DNA from: an uncultured Ruminococcus sp.
GTDB taxonomy: Bacteria > Bacillota > Clostridia > Lachnospirales > Lachnospiraceae
Reading direction: 5' to 3'
Length of the DNA: 64,000 bases
NCBI GenBank assembly: GCA_904377845.1
Contig: CAJFGR010000007.1
Span: 1-64,000, forward strand
Both the position numbers and the translations under genes were made by a program. The notes beneath the pieces were generated by a model. That model worked only from the letters and a program-made list of their open reading frames with translations, made no database searches and was not told the origin of the DNA. Shown here in pieces: positions 9,698 through 18,264 of this stretch (positions are counted from its first letter, which is position 1; the number at the start of each line of letters is the position of its first letter).

Positions 9698-9849
9698 TTT
9701 TCATCATTCCTGTCTTTTCTTTTGTCAACAGGGCTAGTATATCATAATTACAGGCCGTGTGGAAATAGAATCGATATTTACTCAGTTCATTGACTTTTAT
9801 AGCCGGGCATGAGAAAATTTAGAAAATCGATTTACGGAGGTATTCATTT

Positions 9850-10260
9850 ATGCAGTACGAGTGCAGAATAACGGTATTGGAGACAAAAGTATTTCCGGAC
9901 TATCAGGAAAAATATCTTGCCGATCCCAAATCAGGTCCATGTCCTTTCTTCAAGGCGGGGGATACATTTGTTTTAAAAAGGACAAGTGAACAGGATGATT
10001 TTTATCATTTGATGAACGGAAAGTTCTGCGGCGAGGCATGGGATGCAATCAGCAGGTATGTGTATGCTGCACTGCAGGGCGGTTCTATCATGCGCAATTG
10101 GACAAATGATGACAGAATGATGATTGCCTGCTGTAATGACGGCACGAGGCCTGTGATCTTTAAGATTGAAAGAATTGATATCCCGGAAACAGAGGAAGAG
10201 AAAGAGTGGCTTGAAAAGCAGGATTTTAAAAACAGTGCGGACGATGCTTATACAGGTTAA
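9850..10260 (+). CDS. TIGR04076-family protein
   Basis: 136 aa. It has the family's features: YECRITVLETKVFPDYQEKY at the start, CPFFKAGDTFVL, and CGEAWDAISRYVYAALQGGS. These proteins are widespread in Clostridia and have no known function; they resemble a repeat unit seen in some multidomain redox proteins. GGAGG lies 11 bases upstream of the ATG. The next gene begins immediately after its stop (TAAATG), indicating an operon of three. Confidence 0.75.
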   Translation: MQYECRITVLETKVFPDYQEKYLADPKSGPCPFFKAGDTFVLKRTSEQDDFYHLMNGKFCGEAWDAISRYVYAALQGGSIMRNWTNDDRMMIACCNDGTRPVIFKIERIDIPETEEEKEWLEKQDFKNSADDAYTG

Positions 10261-10725
10261 ATGAGGAAAAAATACGTGAAAAAACCATCATATAAAATCT
10301 TAACTGCAGGGATAATCATTATAATTGTACTTGCAGCATTGTTGCTGTATTTCCGGCCGATGGAAATGTCTGATCTGATAAATGAAGACTATGAAATCCG
10401 AATCACGCGCACCGAAGTTGGAGTTCGAGATGGTGAGCCTTATATCGACACTAAAAATTATAACGATCTGACAGAAGAACAAAGGCAGGGGATCATGAGC
10501 TTATTACAGCAGTATACATATAGAAGAACACCGGGTACACTGTTTTCAGACGGCTCCATATCAGGAGCCATTAATAATTACATAAATATTTATGCATTTG
10601 AGGACAGCGAACTGGTCAGAACGATAATCATTTCAGATACAGGCGGTATGTCCGTAGACAGCAGAGTTTATGTAATGCAGGAACCATCGGCGCTGATTCA
10701 GGATATATTAGGCGTTGTTGAGTAA
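10261..10725 (+). CDS. membrane-anchored hypothetical protein
   Basis: 154 aa. One hydrophobic segment (about residues 13-31, LTAGIIIIIVLAALLLYF) is preceded by Lys residues, so the rest lies outside the membrane. The soluble part is acidic with no recognised motif (DLTEEQRQGIMSLLQQYTYR). It is directly joined to its neighbours through TAAATG junctions on both sides, so translation is probably coupled. Function unknown. Confidence 0.6.
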   Translation: MRKKYVKKPSYKILTAGIIIIIVLAALLLYFRPMEMSDLINEDYEIRITRTEVGVRDGEPYIDTKNYNDLTEEQRQGIMSLLQQYTYRRTPGTLFSDGSISGAINNYINIYAFEDSELVRTIIISDTGGMSVDSRVYVMQEPSALIQDILGVVE

Positions 10726-10746
10726 ATGAATTCGCAGGGAGATCAG

Positions 10747-11001
10747 ATGGAATCAATAATTGAGATTATATTGGAACTTGTTCTCGAGGGAAGTATTGAA
10801 GCAAGCAAAAGCAGTAAGATACCGAAACCGGTCAGATATCTGATTACTGCAATGATAGTGCTGCTTTTTATTGTTTTTATAGGATTTATATTTTGGGTAG
10901 GTGTCATTGTGTTAAATGACAACATCCCTGCAGGAATATTCCTTATATTGATGGGAGTAGTGATGACTTTATTAGGTGTCATAAAATTTATTAAAACCTA
11001 A
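10747..11001 (+). CDS. small two-helix membrane protein
   Basis: 84 aa from ATG 10747 (MESIIEIILELVLEGSIEAS), which has AGGGAG just upstream; ATG 10726 directly after the previous stop is an alternative. Two hydrophobic segments (about residues 32-54 and 60-80) are separated by a short turn. Similar small proteins are common in Lachnospiraceae with no known function. It is the last gene of a three-gene operon and ends at a large perfect inverted repeat. Confidence 0.6.
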   Translation: MESIIEIILELVLEGSIEASKSSKIPKPVRYLITAMIVLLFIVFIGFIFWVGVIVLNDNIPAGIFLILMGVVMTLLGVIKFIKT

Positions 11002-11035
11002 GTCACAACCACCACTTGAAGTGGTGGTTGTGACT
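11001..11035. repeat. perfect 17-bp inverted repeat
   Basis: AGTCACAACCACCACTT is followed by its exact reverse complement around a single central base. No T-run follows on the + strand and only a weak one on the other, so it is not a classic terminator. It may still act as a transcript end, or be an insertion-sequence terminal hairpin left after decay; degraded genes lie just downstream. Confidence 0.6.
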
Positions 11036-11101
11036 AAAAAACCATATTTTCAGTATATTGATCTGAACTTTTCCTGAAGTTAAGTCGAAGACTCTGATGG
11101 G

Positions 11102-11329
11102 ATGATCAATACTATAGTTGTCAGAGATGATATGCCGGGGATTAAAAATATGAAGAAACAGGAGTACATTACGAAATCCGCCTTTGGTGCGAAAGAAGAA
11201 ATGCATTGGATCCCAATCAAAGATCTGGATCAATATAAAGCATTTCCGGGTTTTTTAAAAGATTATCTGAGAACAGAACATTGTGGCATTGAACATATTG
11301 TGACAGATGAGCGTATAAGAAACAAGTAG
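11102..11329 (+). pseudogene. NUDIX hydrolase, C-terminal remnant
   Basis: 75 aa resembling only the C-terminal part of NUDIX hydrolases: EEMHWIPIKDLDQYKAFPGF then LKDYLRTEHCGIEHIVTDER. No Nudix box is present and no ribosome site precedes the ATG. I read it as the tail of a deleted gene. It is followed in the same frame by a second unrelated remnant. Confidence 0.6.
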
Positions 11330-11467
11330 TGCAGGAACTTCAAAGAGGCAGGATTCCAGATCATACAGGCAGAGGAAGCATACTGTCCGGTAATATTTTA
11401 CGATATCAGGGCTTTTGTCTGGTTTGCTCATATTATTCATCGATATCTGATAATTGCAAGAAAATAA
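11330..11467 (+). pseudogene. SAM methyltransferase, C-terminal remnant with internal deletion
   Basis: Reading on from the NUDIX stop gives NFKEAGFQIIQAEEAYCPV then IFYDIRAFVWFAHII, a strong match to the C-terminal region of BioC-like methyltransferases. It jumps directly to HRYLIIARK and stop, which is the usual very end of those proteins (HRFLIVARK). The segment normally between these blocks (roughly 30 residues) is missing, so both the front and an internal piece are lost. The following 220 bases (11468-11688) contain no gene I can support. Confidence 0.6.
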
Positions 11468-11688
11468 TTCCGCTCAAAAAAAGCAAACGAGGAAAAGAAA
11501 ATTTTACAGTCAAGGCTTATATTAAAACTACCACGTGGAATACAGGAGTGACGGTTATGGAAATGATGATACATGAAAGAATAATCACTTCCTAAGATAC
11601 AATATTTAAAGGCAATGACAGACAAAGAATCGGATGTTATAATTATATGGAATTGCAACCAAGAGTTTAGTGTCCGGAGGCGCTGAAA

Positions 11689-12057
11689 ATGGCAAAACAG
11701 ACAGTAATACACAGAGAAGAATATAAAGATCTGCCGTTAAGATTTCAAAAAAAATTAGAACATGATCTTCAGTATGTGACAAATGCGGGAATTCCCGGAT
11801 TGAAAAAAATATATCTTTTTGGGAGCTGTGCAAGAGGCGAAGTGAGGAGCACAAGCGACATAGATCTGATGATACTGACTGAGTCAAGGATAACTGACCG
11901 GACTCTGACGTCAGATATCCGCTGGACATTGGATGACCCGATTGATGGGGTTCGGACGGATGTGGTTTTTGCCTGTGAGGGAATGAAAGGATCAAGCCGG
12001 GTTTTTAAAAGAGAGGTTGACCGGGATAAGAAACTGATTCTGGAGGTAACGGAATGA
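11689..12057 (+). CDS. MNT-type nucleotidyltransferase (antitoxin-like)
   Basis: 122 aa. The minimal nucleotidyltransferase signature is intact: FGSCARGEVRSTSDIDLMIL (GS-x-x-RG then D-x-D). In MNT/HEPN pairs this protein adds AMP to the HEPN toxin and silences it. The stop overlaps the next ATG by four bases (ATGA-type), consistent with coupled synthesis. GGAGG lies upstream. It is also near the size of proteins involved in antibiotic adenylylation, but the paired HEPN gene argues for the toxin-antitoxin reading. Confidence 0.8.
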   Translation: MAKQTVIHREEYKDLPLRFQKKLEHDLQYVTNAGIPGLKKIYLFGSCARGEVRSTSDIDLMILTESRITDRTLTSDIRWTLDDPIDGVRTDVVFACEGMKGSSRVFKREVDRDKKLILEVTE

Positions 12058-12443
12058 TTAAGAATACTTATATAGATATAGCTGAAAATGATCTGGAATA
12101 TCTGGAGACTGTCCTGAAGACAGGAAATACATTTTATAATCAGCTGGCGGTACAGTGCCAGCAGGTCGCAGAAAAGTTCCTGAAAGGATATCTCGACAAT
12201 CTATTTCTGGAAGAAGATGTTACAGATCTGCTTAGAAAACACAATATGAAAAAAATAGCGGCAAAATTAAATGAATTAAAGCCGGACTTAAAACTGGATA
12301 CAGTGGGATTGGCGTATCTTACGGATTTCTATTTTGACGCACGATATCCGGGTGATGATTTTTATACAGTGTCAAAAGAGGAATTTGAGAACTGTCTTGC
12401 TATCATGTACGATACGGTGAAAAAATTAAAGACGATAAAATAA
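12054..12443 (+). CDS. HEPN-domain protein (toxin of MNT/HEPN pair)
   Basis: 129 aa, all-helical HEPN fold: YNQLAVQCQQVAEKFLKGYL then LRKHNMKKIAAKLNE, ending DARYPGDDFYTVSKEEFEN, a characteristic family ending. The RxxxxxH catalytic motif of ribonuclease HEPN proteins is not clear here (only LRKHN), so activity as an RNase is uncertain. It is translationally coupled to the MNT gene. Confidence 0.75.
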   Translation: MIKNTYIDIAENDLEYLETVLKTGNTFYNQLAVQCQQVAEKFLKGYLDNLFLEEDVTDLLRKHNMKKIAAKLNELKPDLKLDTVGLAYLTDFYFDARYPGDDFYTVSKEEFENCLAIMYDTVKKLKTIK

Positions 12444-12457
12444 AACGGGATTTTTTT

Positions 12458-13405
12458 ATGAATTACTATGACAGCGAACTTCAACGTCTCCAGTCGGAGA
12501 TCATGGAAAAGCAGAGGACAGATGCAAAACTATCAGATCTGTTCCTTCAGCAGTCAGACTTGGAAAAAAGAACAGATGAACTGGAAAAGGTAATGCGAAA
12601 GGAACAGGATGACATCGATCGTCTCAATGCCAGAAGTCTTACAGCGTTCTTTTACAGGGCAACCGGAAAAATAGGTGAAAAACTGACAAAAGAAGAGGCT
12701 GAAGCCTATGCTGCAGCGGTGAAATACGAAGCGGCGAAAAATGAACTTCAGTCCGTAAACGAGGATATTACATATTGTCAGAGAAGGATTTCCGAGCTTC
12801 AGGACTGCGAACAGCAATATAAAAAAGTGTTGGAAGAAAAGACAGAACAGATTAAACAGTCCGGTGTTCCGGAAGCAGACAGGATCATGAAGATCGAAAA
12901 CAAGATAGCGTTTCTTGAAAATCAGCAGAAAGAGATACAGGAAGCGATAAATTCGGGAAACCATGCATTTCATATTGCCCGGAAGATCCTGGAAGATCTG
13001 GACAGTGCAAAAAACTGGAGTACATTTGATCTGATGGGCGGAGGCCTTATCGCTGATATGGCCAAGTATGACAAACTTAATAAAGTACAGGATAAGATAC
13101 AGGATTTCCAGAATGCACTGCGGGGGTTTCGGACAGAACTTGCAGATGTTACGGAGAGAATAACAGGTGATCTGTATGTGGAAATCGGGGATTTCCTTCA
13201 CTTTGCCGATTATTTTTTTGACGGATTATTTACGGACTGGATGGTTTATGACAAGATTAACGACTCACGGAACAGAACTCTCCGGACAAGTGATCAGATT
13301 CAAAAGATTCTCGGGCAGTTAAATGATATGGATAACGAACTTTGCTGTAAAAAGGAAAATCTGCAAGAAGAATTGGAACAGACAGTGCTGAATTCTGATA
13401 CATAA
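12458..13405 (+). CDS. coiled-coil hypothetical protein
   Basis: 315 aa, dominated by predicted coiled coil (residues 1-160 and 190-315), with a less helical patch at FDLMGGGLIADMAKYDKL. No signal peptide or membrane segment is visible. I do not recognise the family; similar cytoplasmic coiled-coil proteins occur singly in Lachnospiraceae. It begins 14 bases after the HEPN gene and may be co-transcribed, but nothing links it functionally. Confidence 0.6.
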   Translation: MNYYDSELQRLQSEIMEKQRTDAKLSDLFLQQSDLEKRTDELEKVMRKEQDDIDRLNARSLTAFFYRATGKIGEKLTKEEAEAYAAAVKYEAAKNELQSVNEDITYCQRRISELQDCEQQYKKVLEEKTEQIKQSGVPEADRIMKIENKIAFLENQQKEIQEAINSGNHAFHIARKILEDLDSAKNWSTFDLMGGGLIADMAKYDKLNKVQDKIQDFQNALRGFRTELADVTERITGDLYVEIGDFLHFADYFFDGLFTDWMVYDKINDSRNRTLRTSDQIQKILGQLNDMDNELCCKKENLQEELEQTVLNSDT

Positions 13406-13441
13406 AAACAAAAGCTGTAAGATAGTGCGAGGTATATAGAC

Positions 13442-14482
13442 ATGAAAGCAGTGGTTTATAAAGGAAACGGACAGATTGCTCTTGAAGAGCGCCCTGTGCC
13501 GGAGATCATAGACGACAGGGACGCGATCGTGCAAGTGACGCTGACAACGATCTGTTCCAGCGATATTCACATCAAACACGGCGCGGTACCGCGGGCAGTT
13601 CCGGGAACGATACTGGGACATGAGTTCGTAGGTAAAGTCGTAGATGTCGGCAGCGCTGTGAAGAAAGTAAAACCGGGCGACCGGGTGGCAGTAAACGTAG
13701 AGACTTTCTGCGGAGAGTGCTTTTTCTGTAAAAGAGGGTTTGTAAACAATTGTACGAATGAGCACGGGGGATGGGCCCTTGGATGCCGTATTGACGGCGG
13801 ACAGGCAGAATATGCCAGAATCCCGTTTGCAGATAACGGGCTCACTGTCATACCGGATCATGTGAAGGATGAACAGGCGCTCTTTAACGGAGATATACTC
13901 TCCACTGGATACTGGGCTGCCAAGATCGGTGAGATAAAACCTGCAGATACAGTTGCTGTGATCGGTGCAGGTCCTACAGGATTATGTACCATGCTGTGCG
14001 CCCGGCTGTACACACCGGCTAAGATCATCGCCATAGATACGGATGAATACAGGCTGAATCTTGCAAAAGAAAAAGGTCTGGCAGATCTTACGCTTGTACC
14101 GGGCAGAGATGATCTGGAAATGCGGATCAAAGAGGTGACAGAAGGCAGAGGAGCGGATACGGTGTTTGAAGTGGCGGGAGGAAAGGACACATTCCAGACT
14201 GCGTGGAAGATTGCAAGACCAAACGCAGTTGTAGTGGTAGTCGCCATGTACGAGGAACCGCAGATGCTTCCGCTGCCAGATATGTATGGCAAGAATCTCG
14301 TGTTCAAGACAGGCGGCGTGGACGGCAGTTACTGTCAGGAGATTATGGATCTGACCTCATACGGGAAGCTCGACGCGGGATTCCTTATTACTCACCGGTG
14401 CGGGCTTGATCAAATCATGGAAGCATATGACGTGTTTGAAAACAAGAAAGATCATGTCATAAAGTATGCAGTGACCCCGTAA
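13442..14482 (+). CDS. zinc-dependent alcohol dehydrogenase (MDR family)
   Basis: 346 aa, standard length. GHEFVGKVVDVG carries the catalytic-zinc Glu, the structural zinc lobe is CGECFFCKRGFVNNC, and the nucleotide-binding motif is VAVIGAGPTGLCTM. The catalytic Cys lies in TTICSSDIHIKHG. These features match threonine dehydrogenase-like and sorbitol dehydrogenase-like MDR enzymes; the substrate cannot be assigned. The nitrilase-family hydrolase follows 32 bases downstream, so the two may act on related metabolites. Confidence 0.85.
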   Translation: MKAVVYKGNGQIALEERPVPEIIDDRDAIVQVTLTTICSSDIHIKHGAVPRAVPGTILGHEFVGKVVDVGSAVKKVKPGDRVAVNVETFCGECFFCKRGFVNNCTNEHGGWALGCRIDGGQAEYARIPFADNGLTVIPDHVKDEQALFNGDILSTGYWAAKIGEIKPADTVAVIGAGPTGLCTMLCARLYTPAKIIAIDTDEYRLNLAKEKGLADLTLVPGRDDLEMRIKEVTEGRGADTVFEVAGGKDTFQTAWKIARPNAVVVVVAMYEEPQMLPLPDMYGKNLVFKTGGVDGSYCQEIMDLTSYGKLDAGFLITHRCGLDQIMEAYDVFENKKDHVIKYAVTP

Positions 14483-14514
14483 CGAAACAGCCAGATTTAA
14501 AGGAATGTTGATTT

Positions 14515-15396
14515 ATGGACCAATTGAAAATCGCCTTACTGCAGATCTCACCATGCGGCTCGCTGGAAGGAAATCTTGAAAAAGGAATAAAGTTCTGCAG
14601 GCAGGCAAAGAAAATGGGAGCTGATATTGCTTTGTTCCCGGAAATGTGGAGCTGTGGGTATGATATTTATTCCCGGCCTGCAAATGAATGGATGGCGGAT
14701 GCAGTACCGTCAGACAGCGCTTTTGTGGACAGCTTTCGATATCTTGCAGGGAAACTCGATATGGCAATCGGTATCACTCTGCTCGAAAAGTACAAAGACG
14801 GTGCTCGTAATACACTGATTCTTTTTGACCGGCACGGCGAAATAAAGCTGACCTATGCGAAAGTACATACGTGCGATTTCAGTGTTGAGAGAAATTTGAC
14901 GCCCGGAGAAGCATTTTATGTCACAGATCTTGACACGGCACAGGGTACTGTGAAAGTCGGAGCTATGATCTGTTATGACCGTGAATTCCCGGAAAGTGCC
15001 CGGATTCTAATGCTTCAGGGAGCAGAGCTGATTCTTGTGCCCAATGCCTGCCCTATGGAAATAAACCGGTTGTCCCAGCTCCGTGCAAGATCCTATGAAA
15101 ATATGCTGGCAGTTGCTACCTGCAATTATCCGGAGAATGTTCCGGACTGCAACGGGAGATCAACAGTTTTTGACGGTGTGGCGTATCTGCCGGACGAGGA
15201 AGGTTCACGGGATACGTGTATTCTGGAAGCAGACGGCAGCGAGGGAATTTATATTGCAGAGCTTGATCTGAAACAACTGAGGGATTACCGTAAGAGTGAA
15301 GTGCACGGTAATGCGTACCGGCACCCTCAGAAATACGGAATCCTGATAGATACAAAAGTGGAGGAGCCATTTATAAGAGAGGATTACCGCCGGTAA
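14515..15396 (+). CDS. carbon-nitrogen hydrolase (nitrilase superfamily)
   Basis: 293 aa. The Glu-Lys-Cys triad is visible: FPEMWSCGY (Glu), LTYAKVHTCDF (Lys) and AMICYDREFPESAR (Cys). These enzymes hydrolyse C-N bonds of amides, carbamoyl compounds or nitriles. The overall length and spacing resemble amidases and N-carbamoyl hydrolases rather than true nitrilases. It is likely co-transcribed with the alcohol dehydrogenase upstream; substrate unknown. Confidence 0.85.
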   Translation: MDQLKIALLQISPCGSLEGNLEKGIKFCRQAKKMGADIALFPEMWSCGYDIYSRPANEWMADAVPSDSAFVDSFRYLAGKLDMAIGITLLEKYKDGARNTLILFDRHGEIKLTYAKVHTCDFSVERNLTPGEAFYVTDLDTAQGTVKVGAMICYDREFPESARILMLQGAELILVPNACPMEINRLSQLRARSYENMLAVATCNYPENVPDCNGRSTVFDGVAYLPDEEGSRDTCILEADGSEGIYIAELDLKQLRDYRKSEVHGNAYRHPQKYGILIDTKVEEPFIREDYRR

Positions 15397-15468
15397 AATA
15401 TTACCAAATAAGATGCAACAAATCTATATATGTGACACTCTTATGGATAGAGAGAGGAGAGAGTGCCG

Positions 15469-16572
15469 ATGAAGAGACACAGAAGGCTGGCATGGGCGTC
15501 CGTCTCCCATCTGATGATTGATTTTATCTGTGCATGGATGATCGTAAACAGGATCCCCGGAAGCGAAGCATGGTTTGTAAAAATGCTGACCTATAACTTT
15601 TTAGCATTTGCAGGACAGCTTCCCGCGGGAATTATTCTTGACCGTCTTGCATCCAAACACAATAGAGCTGCAGGAATGGCAGCATCAACAGGATGCCTGT
15701 TGTGCCTTATCGCCCTTGCAGTAGGAACAGATTCCTATACGCTGACGATAACTGCGGGCATCGGCAATGCGCTGTTCCATGTGGGAAGCGGGGCTGAAAT
15801 TCTTGAGACATACAAGGGCAGAGCTGCAGAGTCGGGGATATTTGTGTCAACCGGAGCGCTCGGGATATATGCAGGCTCTGTGATTCCCGTGATGAACGAG
15901 ATACGTATTCTTTCTGGTGTAATCCTGTTCGTCCTGCTTGCTTATTCAGTAAAACTGACATTGTCAGAAAAAGAAGAAGTTCCTGCAGGCAGACCAGAAG
16001 GCCAGAGTAAAATGCGCAGTCGAAAGATATTTTCAGTATCGCCTGTACAGGAGACGATATCCGTGCTTTGCTTAATCCTCGTAGTAGCCTTCCGTTCCTT
16101 TGAAGGTTCTATATTTACTTTTCCATGGAATAGCGGCATTCTTACAGGAATCGCACTGACAGGAGCTGTTTTTCTCGGAAAAATGCTGGGAGGTTTTGCT
16201 TCTGACTTTTTCGGAAGTTATAAGACAGCCGCAATATCTCTTGCAATTTCTGCAATTCTTCTTGGAGTGTCAGACCGAACGGATGCGGGACTTGCAGGTG
16301 TCCTGCTCTTCAATATGACAATGCCGGTCACTTTGATCAGTCTGTATCGGAAATTTCCGGGATATCCGGGGACTTCATTTGGCCTATTGACTTTCGCACT
16401 ATATCTTGGAGTGCTTCCCGTATTCGCAGGTGTTCCGGAAAATTTGTATTCTCCTATTGCATACGCAGTCCTGGCTGTGATTTCTCTGATTCTGATTACA
16501 TTGGGGCTTTGTCTGCCATTGCAGAGAAAAAGAGACCTGCTGCATACACGAAACAGGAGGAAACTGGGATGA
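15469..16572 (+). CDS. MFS-like multi-pass membrane protein
   Basis: 367 aa with about 11-12 hydrophobic segments. The start MKRHRRLAWASVSHLMIDF and the GIGNALFHVGSGAE segment are typical of a fosmidomycin-resistance/MFS-like family. ATG 15469 follows GAGAGGAGA; GTG 15463 is a possible alternative. It overlaps the next gene (ATGA), which with the third gene forms a recurring three-gene operon. The role of the operon is unknown to me; it may handle or sense a small molecule across the membrane. Confidence 0.7.
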   Translation: MKRHRRLAWASVSHLMIDFICAWMIVNRIPGSEAWFVKMLTYNFLAFAGQLPAGIILDRLASKHNRAAGMAASTGCLLCLIALAVGTDSYTLTITAGIGNALFHVGSGAEILETYKGRAAESGIFVSTGALGIYAGSVIPVMNEIRILSGVILFVLLAYSVKLTLSEKEEVPAGRPEGQSKMRSRKIFSVSPVQETISVLCLILVVAFRSFEGSIFTFPWNSGILTGIALTGAVFLGKMLGGFASDFFGSYKTAAISLAISAILLGVSDRTDAGLAGVLLFNMTMPVTLISLYRKFPGYPGTSFGLLTFALYLGVLPVFAGVPENLYSPIAYAVLAVISLILITLGLCLPLQRKRDLLHTRNRRKLG

Positions 16573-16925
16573 TCCAATTATGTATATTATTCATTTTATC
16601 ATGGATACTGACAGTCGTGGTTGAGGGCGGGGCGGCTCGGCTTTTCTTCGGCATAGAGAAAAAAGAGCAGATACTTCTGCTCCTCGTCAATACTGTCACA
16701 AATCCTGTGGCTGTCCTTCTCAGCATACTTCTTCCTGTTTACACCGGAATCCCTTTTAACGCGGCAGTATTGGCTGCAGAGGTGCTTGTTTTTATTTCAG
16801 AGGGTTTCCTGTTCCGGAAATGTATGATATGGCAGGAAAGAGAGTACGGCCCATGGAGAATGGCGCTTGTTCTGAATGCAATTTCATTTGGCGCAGGATT
16901 GGTTGTTTCAATGCTGCTGCAATAG
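16569..16925 (+). CDS. small hydrophobic membrane protein
   Basis: 118 aa starting at ATG 16569, which overlaps the previous stop; AGGAGG precedes it. About four hydrophobic segments are separated by short charged loops (FFGIEKKEQ, RKCMIWQEREYG). No family motif. It lies between a transporter-like protein and a secreted sensor-like protein, so it probably acts with them at the membrane. Confidence 0.65.
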   Translation: MIQLCILFILSWILTVVVEGGAARLFFGIEKKEQILLLLVNTVTNPVAVLLSILLPVYTGIPFNAAVLAAEVLVFISEGFLFRKCMIWQEREYGPWRMALVLNAISFGAGLVVSMLLQ

Positions 16926-16937
16926 GGAGGAAAGGTT

Positions 16938-17723
16938 ATGGAGAAGGAATATGACGGAAAAAGAAAAATCTTTTTGAGAATGGTAATATCTGCCTGTATT
17001 TCTGTATTTATCTTTGGATATCCGCTTTCGGTATCGGCGGACGTTATTTTTGAACCGGACAATAATTTCTATGGAAAACATAGTGACGAGTGTACCTATT
17101 TTAATCGATCGTGCATAGCGGGATCGGATACATATCTGTGGGATGCCCCGAATCTGGTTACAGGTAGTCAGAGAGCACAGGAAGGGGAGAAAATCTATAT
17201 TTCTTATGTCTATACCGACAAGGACGGAATCGAGTGGGGGCTGGCGGAATATTTGGATCAATGGATTCTTATGGCGGATCTGTATCTTGAATACGGAAGC
17301 CCGGAATTCATGGAGGAACATTCAGGAGAAATATATGAAGATGAACCGTATCTGCTTTCAGGCGGAACAGTATTTGTATCATGGTCTTATCCGGAATCCG
17401 GCGATATCGATCAGGCTGATGCCTCTGTGATGGATGATTATGAGATTACCACATTCTATACGGATCCTGATGGGCGGCTGTGGGGATATTCAGCGTATAT
17501 GTACGGTACGAGAGATATCTGGATCTGTCTTTCGGATATGGCAGATACCAATATTCCGCAGAGAGAGGAGCATGAACTGATCCCTGCACAGGAAGTTGAC
17601 GCATCACAGATTGCCGCTGTAAAAGAAAGCGGACAGTTTTCAGTACTTTTTCTGATCATTCCGGTTATCATTATTGCCGGGATAGCAGGATTTTTGATCT
17701 GGCGGTTCTGGATCAGGAAGTGA
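16938..17723 (+). CDS. secreted protein with C-terminal membrane anchor
   Basis: 261 aa. There is an N-terminal signal segment (about residues 14-34, ending PLSVSA), then an extracytoplasmic part with two related SH3-like stretches (YIWGLAEYLDQWILMADLYL-like and YGTRDIWICLSDM), and a C-terminal membrane helix (VLFLIIPVIIIAGIAGFLIW) followed by basic residues. AGGAGG precedes the ATG. The repeated WG...Y...W-I/L pattern suggests a bacterial SH3-type ligand-binding module; this is inference. Third gene of the operon. Confidence 0.65.
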   Translation: MEKEYDGKRKIFLRMVISACISVFIFGYPLSVSADVIFEPDNNFYGKHSDECTYFNRSCIAGSDTYLWDAPNLVTGSQRAQEGEKIYISYVYTDKDGIEWGLAEYLDQWILMADLYLEYGSPEFMEEHSGEIYEDEPYLLSGGTVFVSWSYPESGDIDQADASVMDDYEITTFYTDPDGRLWGYSAYMYGTRDIWICLSDMADTNIPQREEHELIPAQEVDASQIAAVKESGQFSVLFLIIPVIIIAGIAGFLIWRFWIRK

Positions 17724-17855
17724 TAAAATATTGTTTTCGACAGTCATATCAGTATATGAAATGGATTACTGAACTGCTGATATCCGAGGTATAATACATA
17801 TGATTTATTGTATTTTTTCCAGTTGATGTGTATAATAAAATAACGAAAACAGAAT

Positions 17856-17889
17856 GCGCTCTTTTTCAAAGAACTTTGAAAAAGGGCGC
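17856..17889 (+). other. long hairpin before the HD pseudogene
   Basis: GCGCTCTTTTTCAAAG and CTTTGAAAAAGGGCGC pair almost perfectly around a 2-base centre. It lies in the leader of the HD gene, 24 bases before its ATG. It could be a terminator read-through hairpin or an attenuator; no T-run follows it. Confidence 0.4.
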
Positions 17890-17912
17890 TTCAACGGAAA
17901 GAAGGAAAAACT

Positions 17913-18246
17913 ATGACAAGTACAATATCAAGGGAGAATCTGCAGCGATGTAAAGCCGGAGCATGAGATGGAGAAAGTCCTCTTTGCTACGGATGAACTG
18001 ACCGGACTGATCTGGGCGGCGGCTCTGATGCGCCCTTCAAAAAGTGTCTCGGATATGGAAGTATCCAGTGTCAAGAAGAAGTTTAAAGACAAGCGCTTTG
18101 CGGCGGGATGCTCCAGAGACATCATCCGCACCGGCGCGGAAAACTTAGGCTGGGAGCTGAATGACCTTTTTGACAAGACGCTTCGCGCCATGCAGTCCTG
18201 CGAGACAGAGATTAGAGAAGAGATGGCTGCAATTGAGGGGGAATGA
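17913..18246 (+). pseudogene. HD-domain hydrolase with internal deletion
   Basis: The start MTSTISRENLQ has a good ribosome site but runs into a stop after RCKAGA. Shifting frame gives DVKPEHEMEKVLFATDELTG, then LIWAAALMRPSKSV, KKFKDKRFAAGCSRDII, the well-known C-terminal half of the HDIG-type hydrolases of about 185 residues. The first HD histidine/aspartate block and roughly 80 residues are missing. An internal deletion fusing the first 11 codons to the C-terminal half explains this best. A shortened product from ATG 17968 cannot be excluded. Confidence 0.7.
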
Positions 18247-18264
18247 AGAAAGGAGAGGATAATC

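Noticed and set aside
11559..11595. Tiny ORF MEMMIHERIITS
   Set aside because: Twelve codons, no support as a gene.
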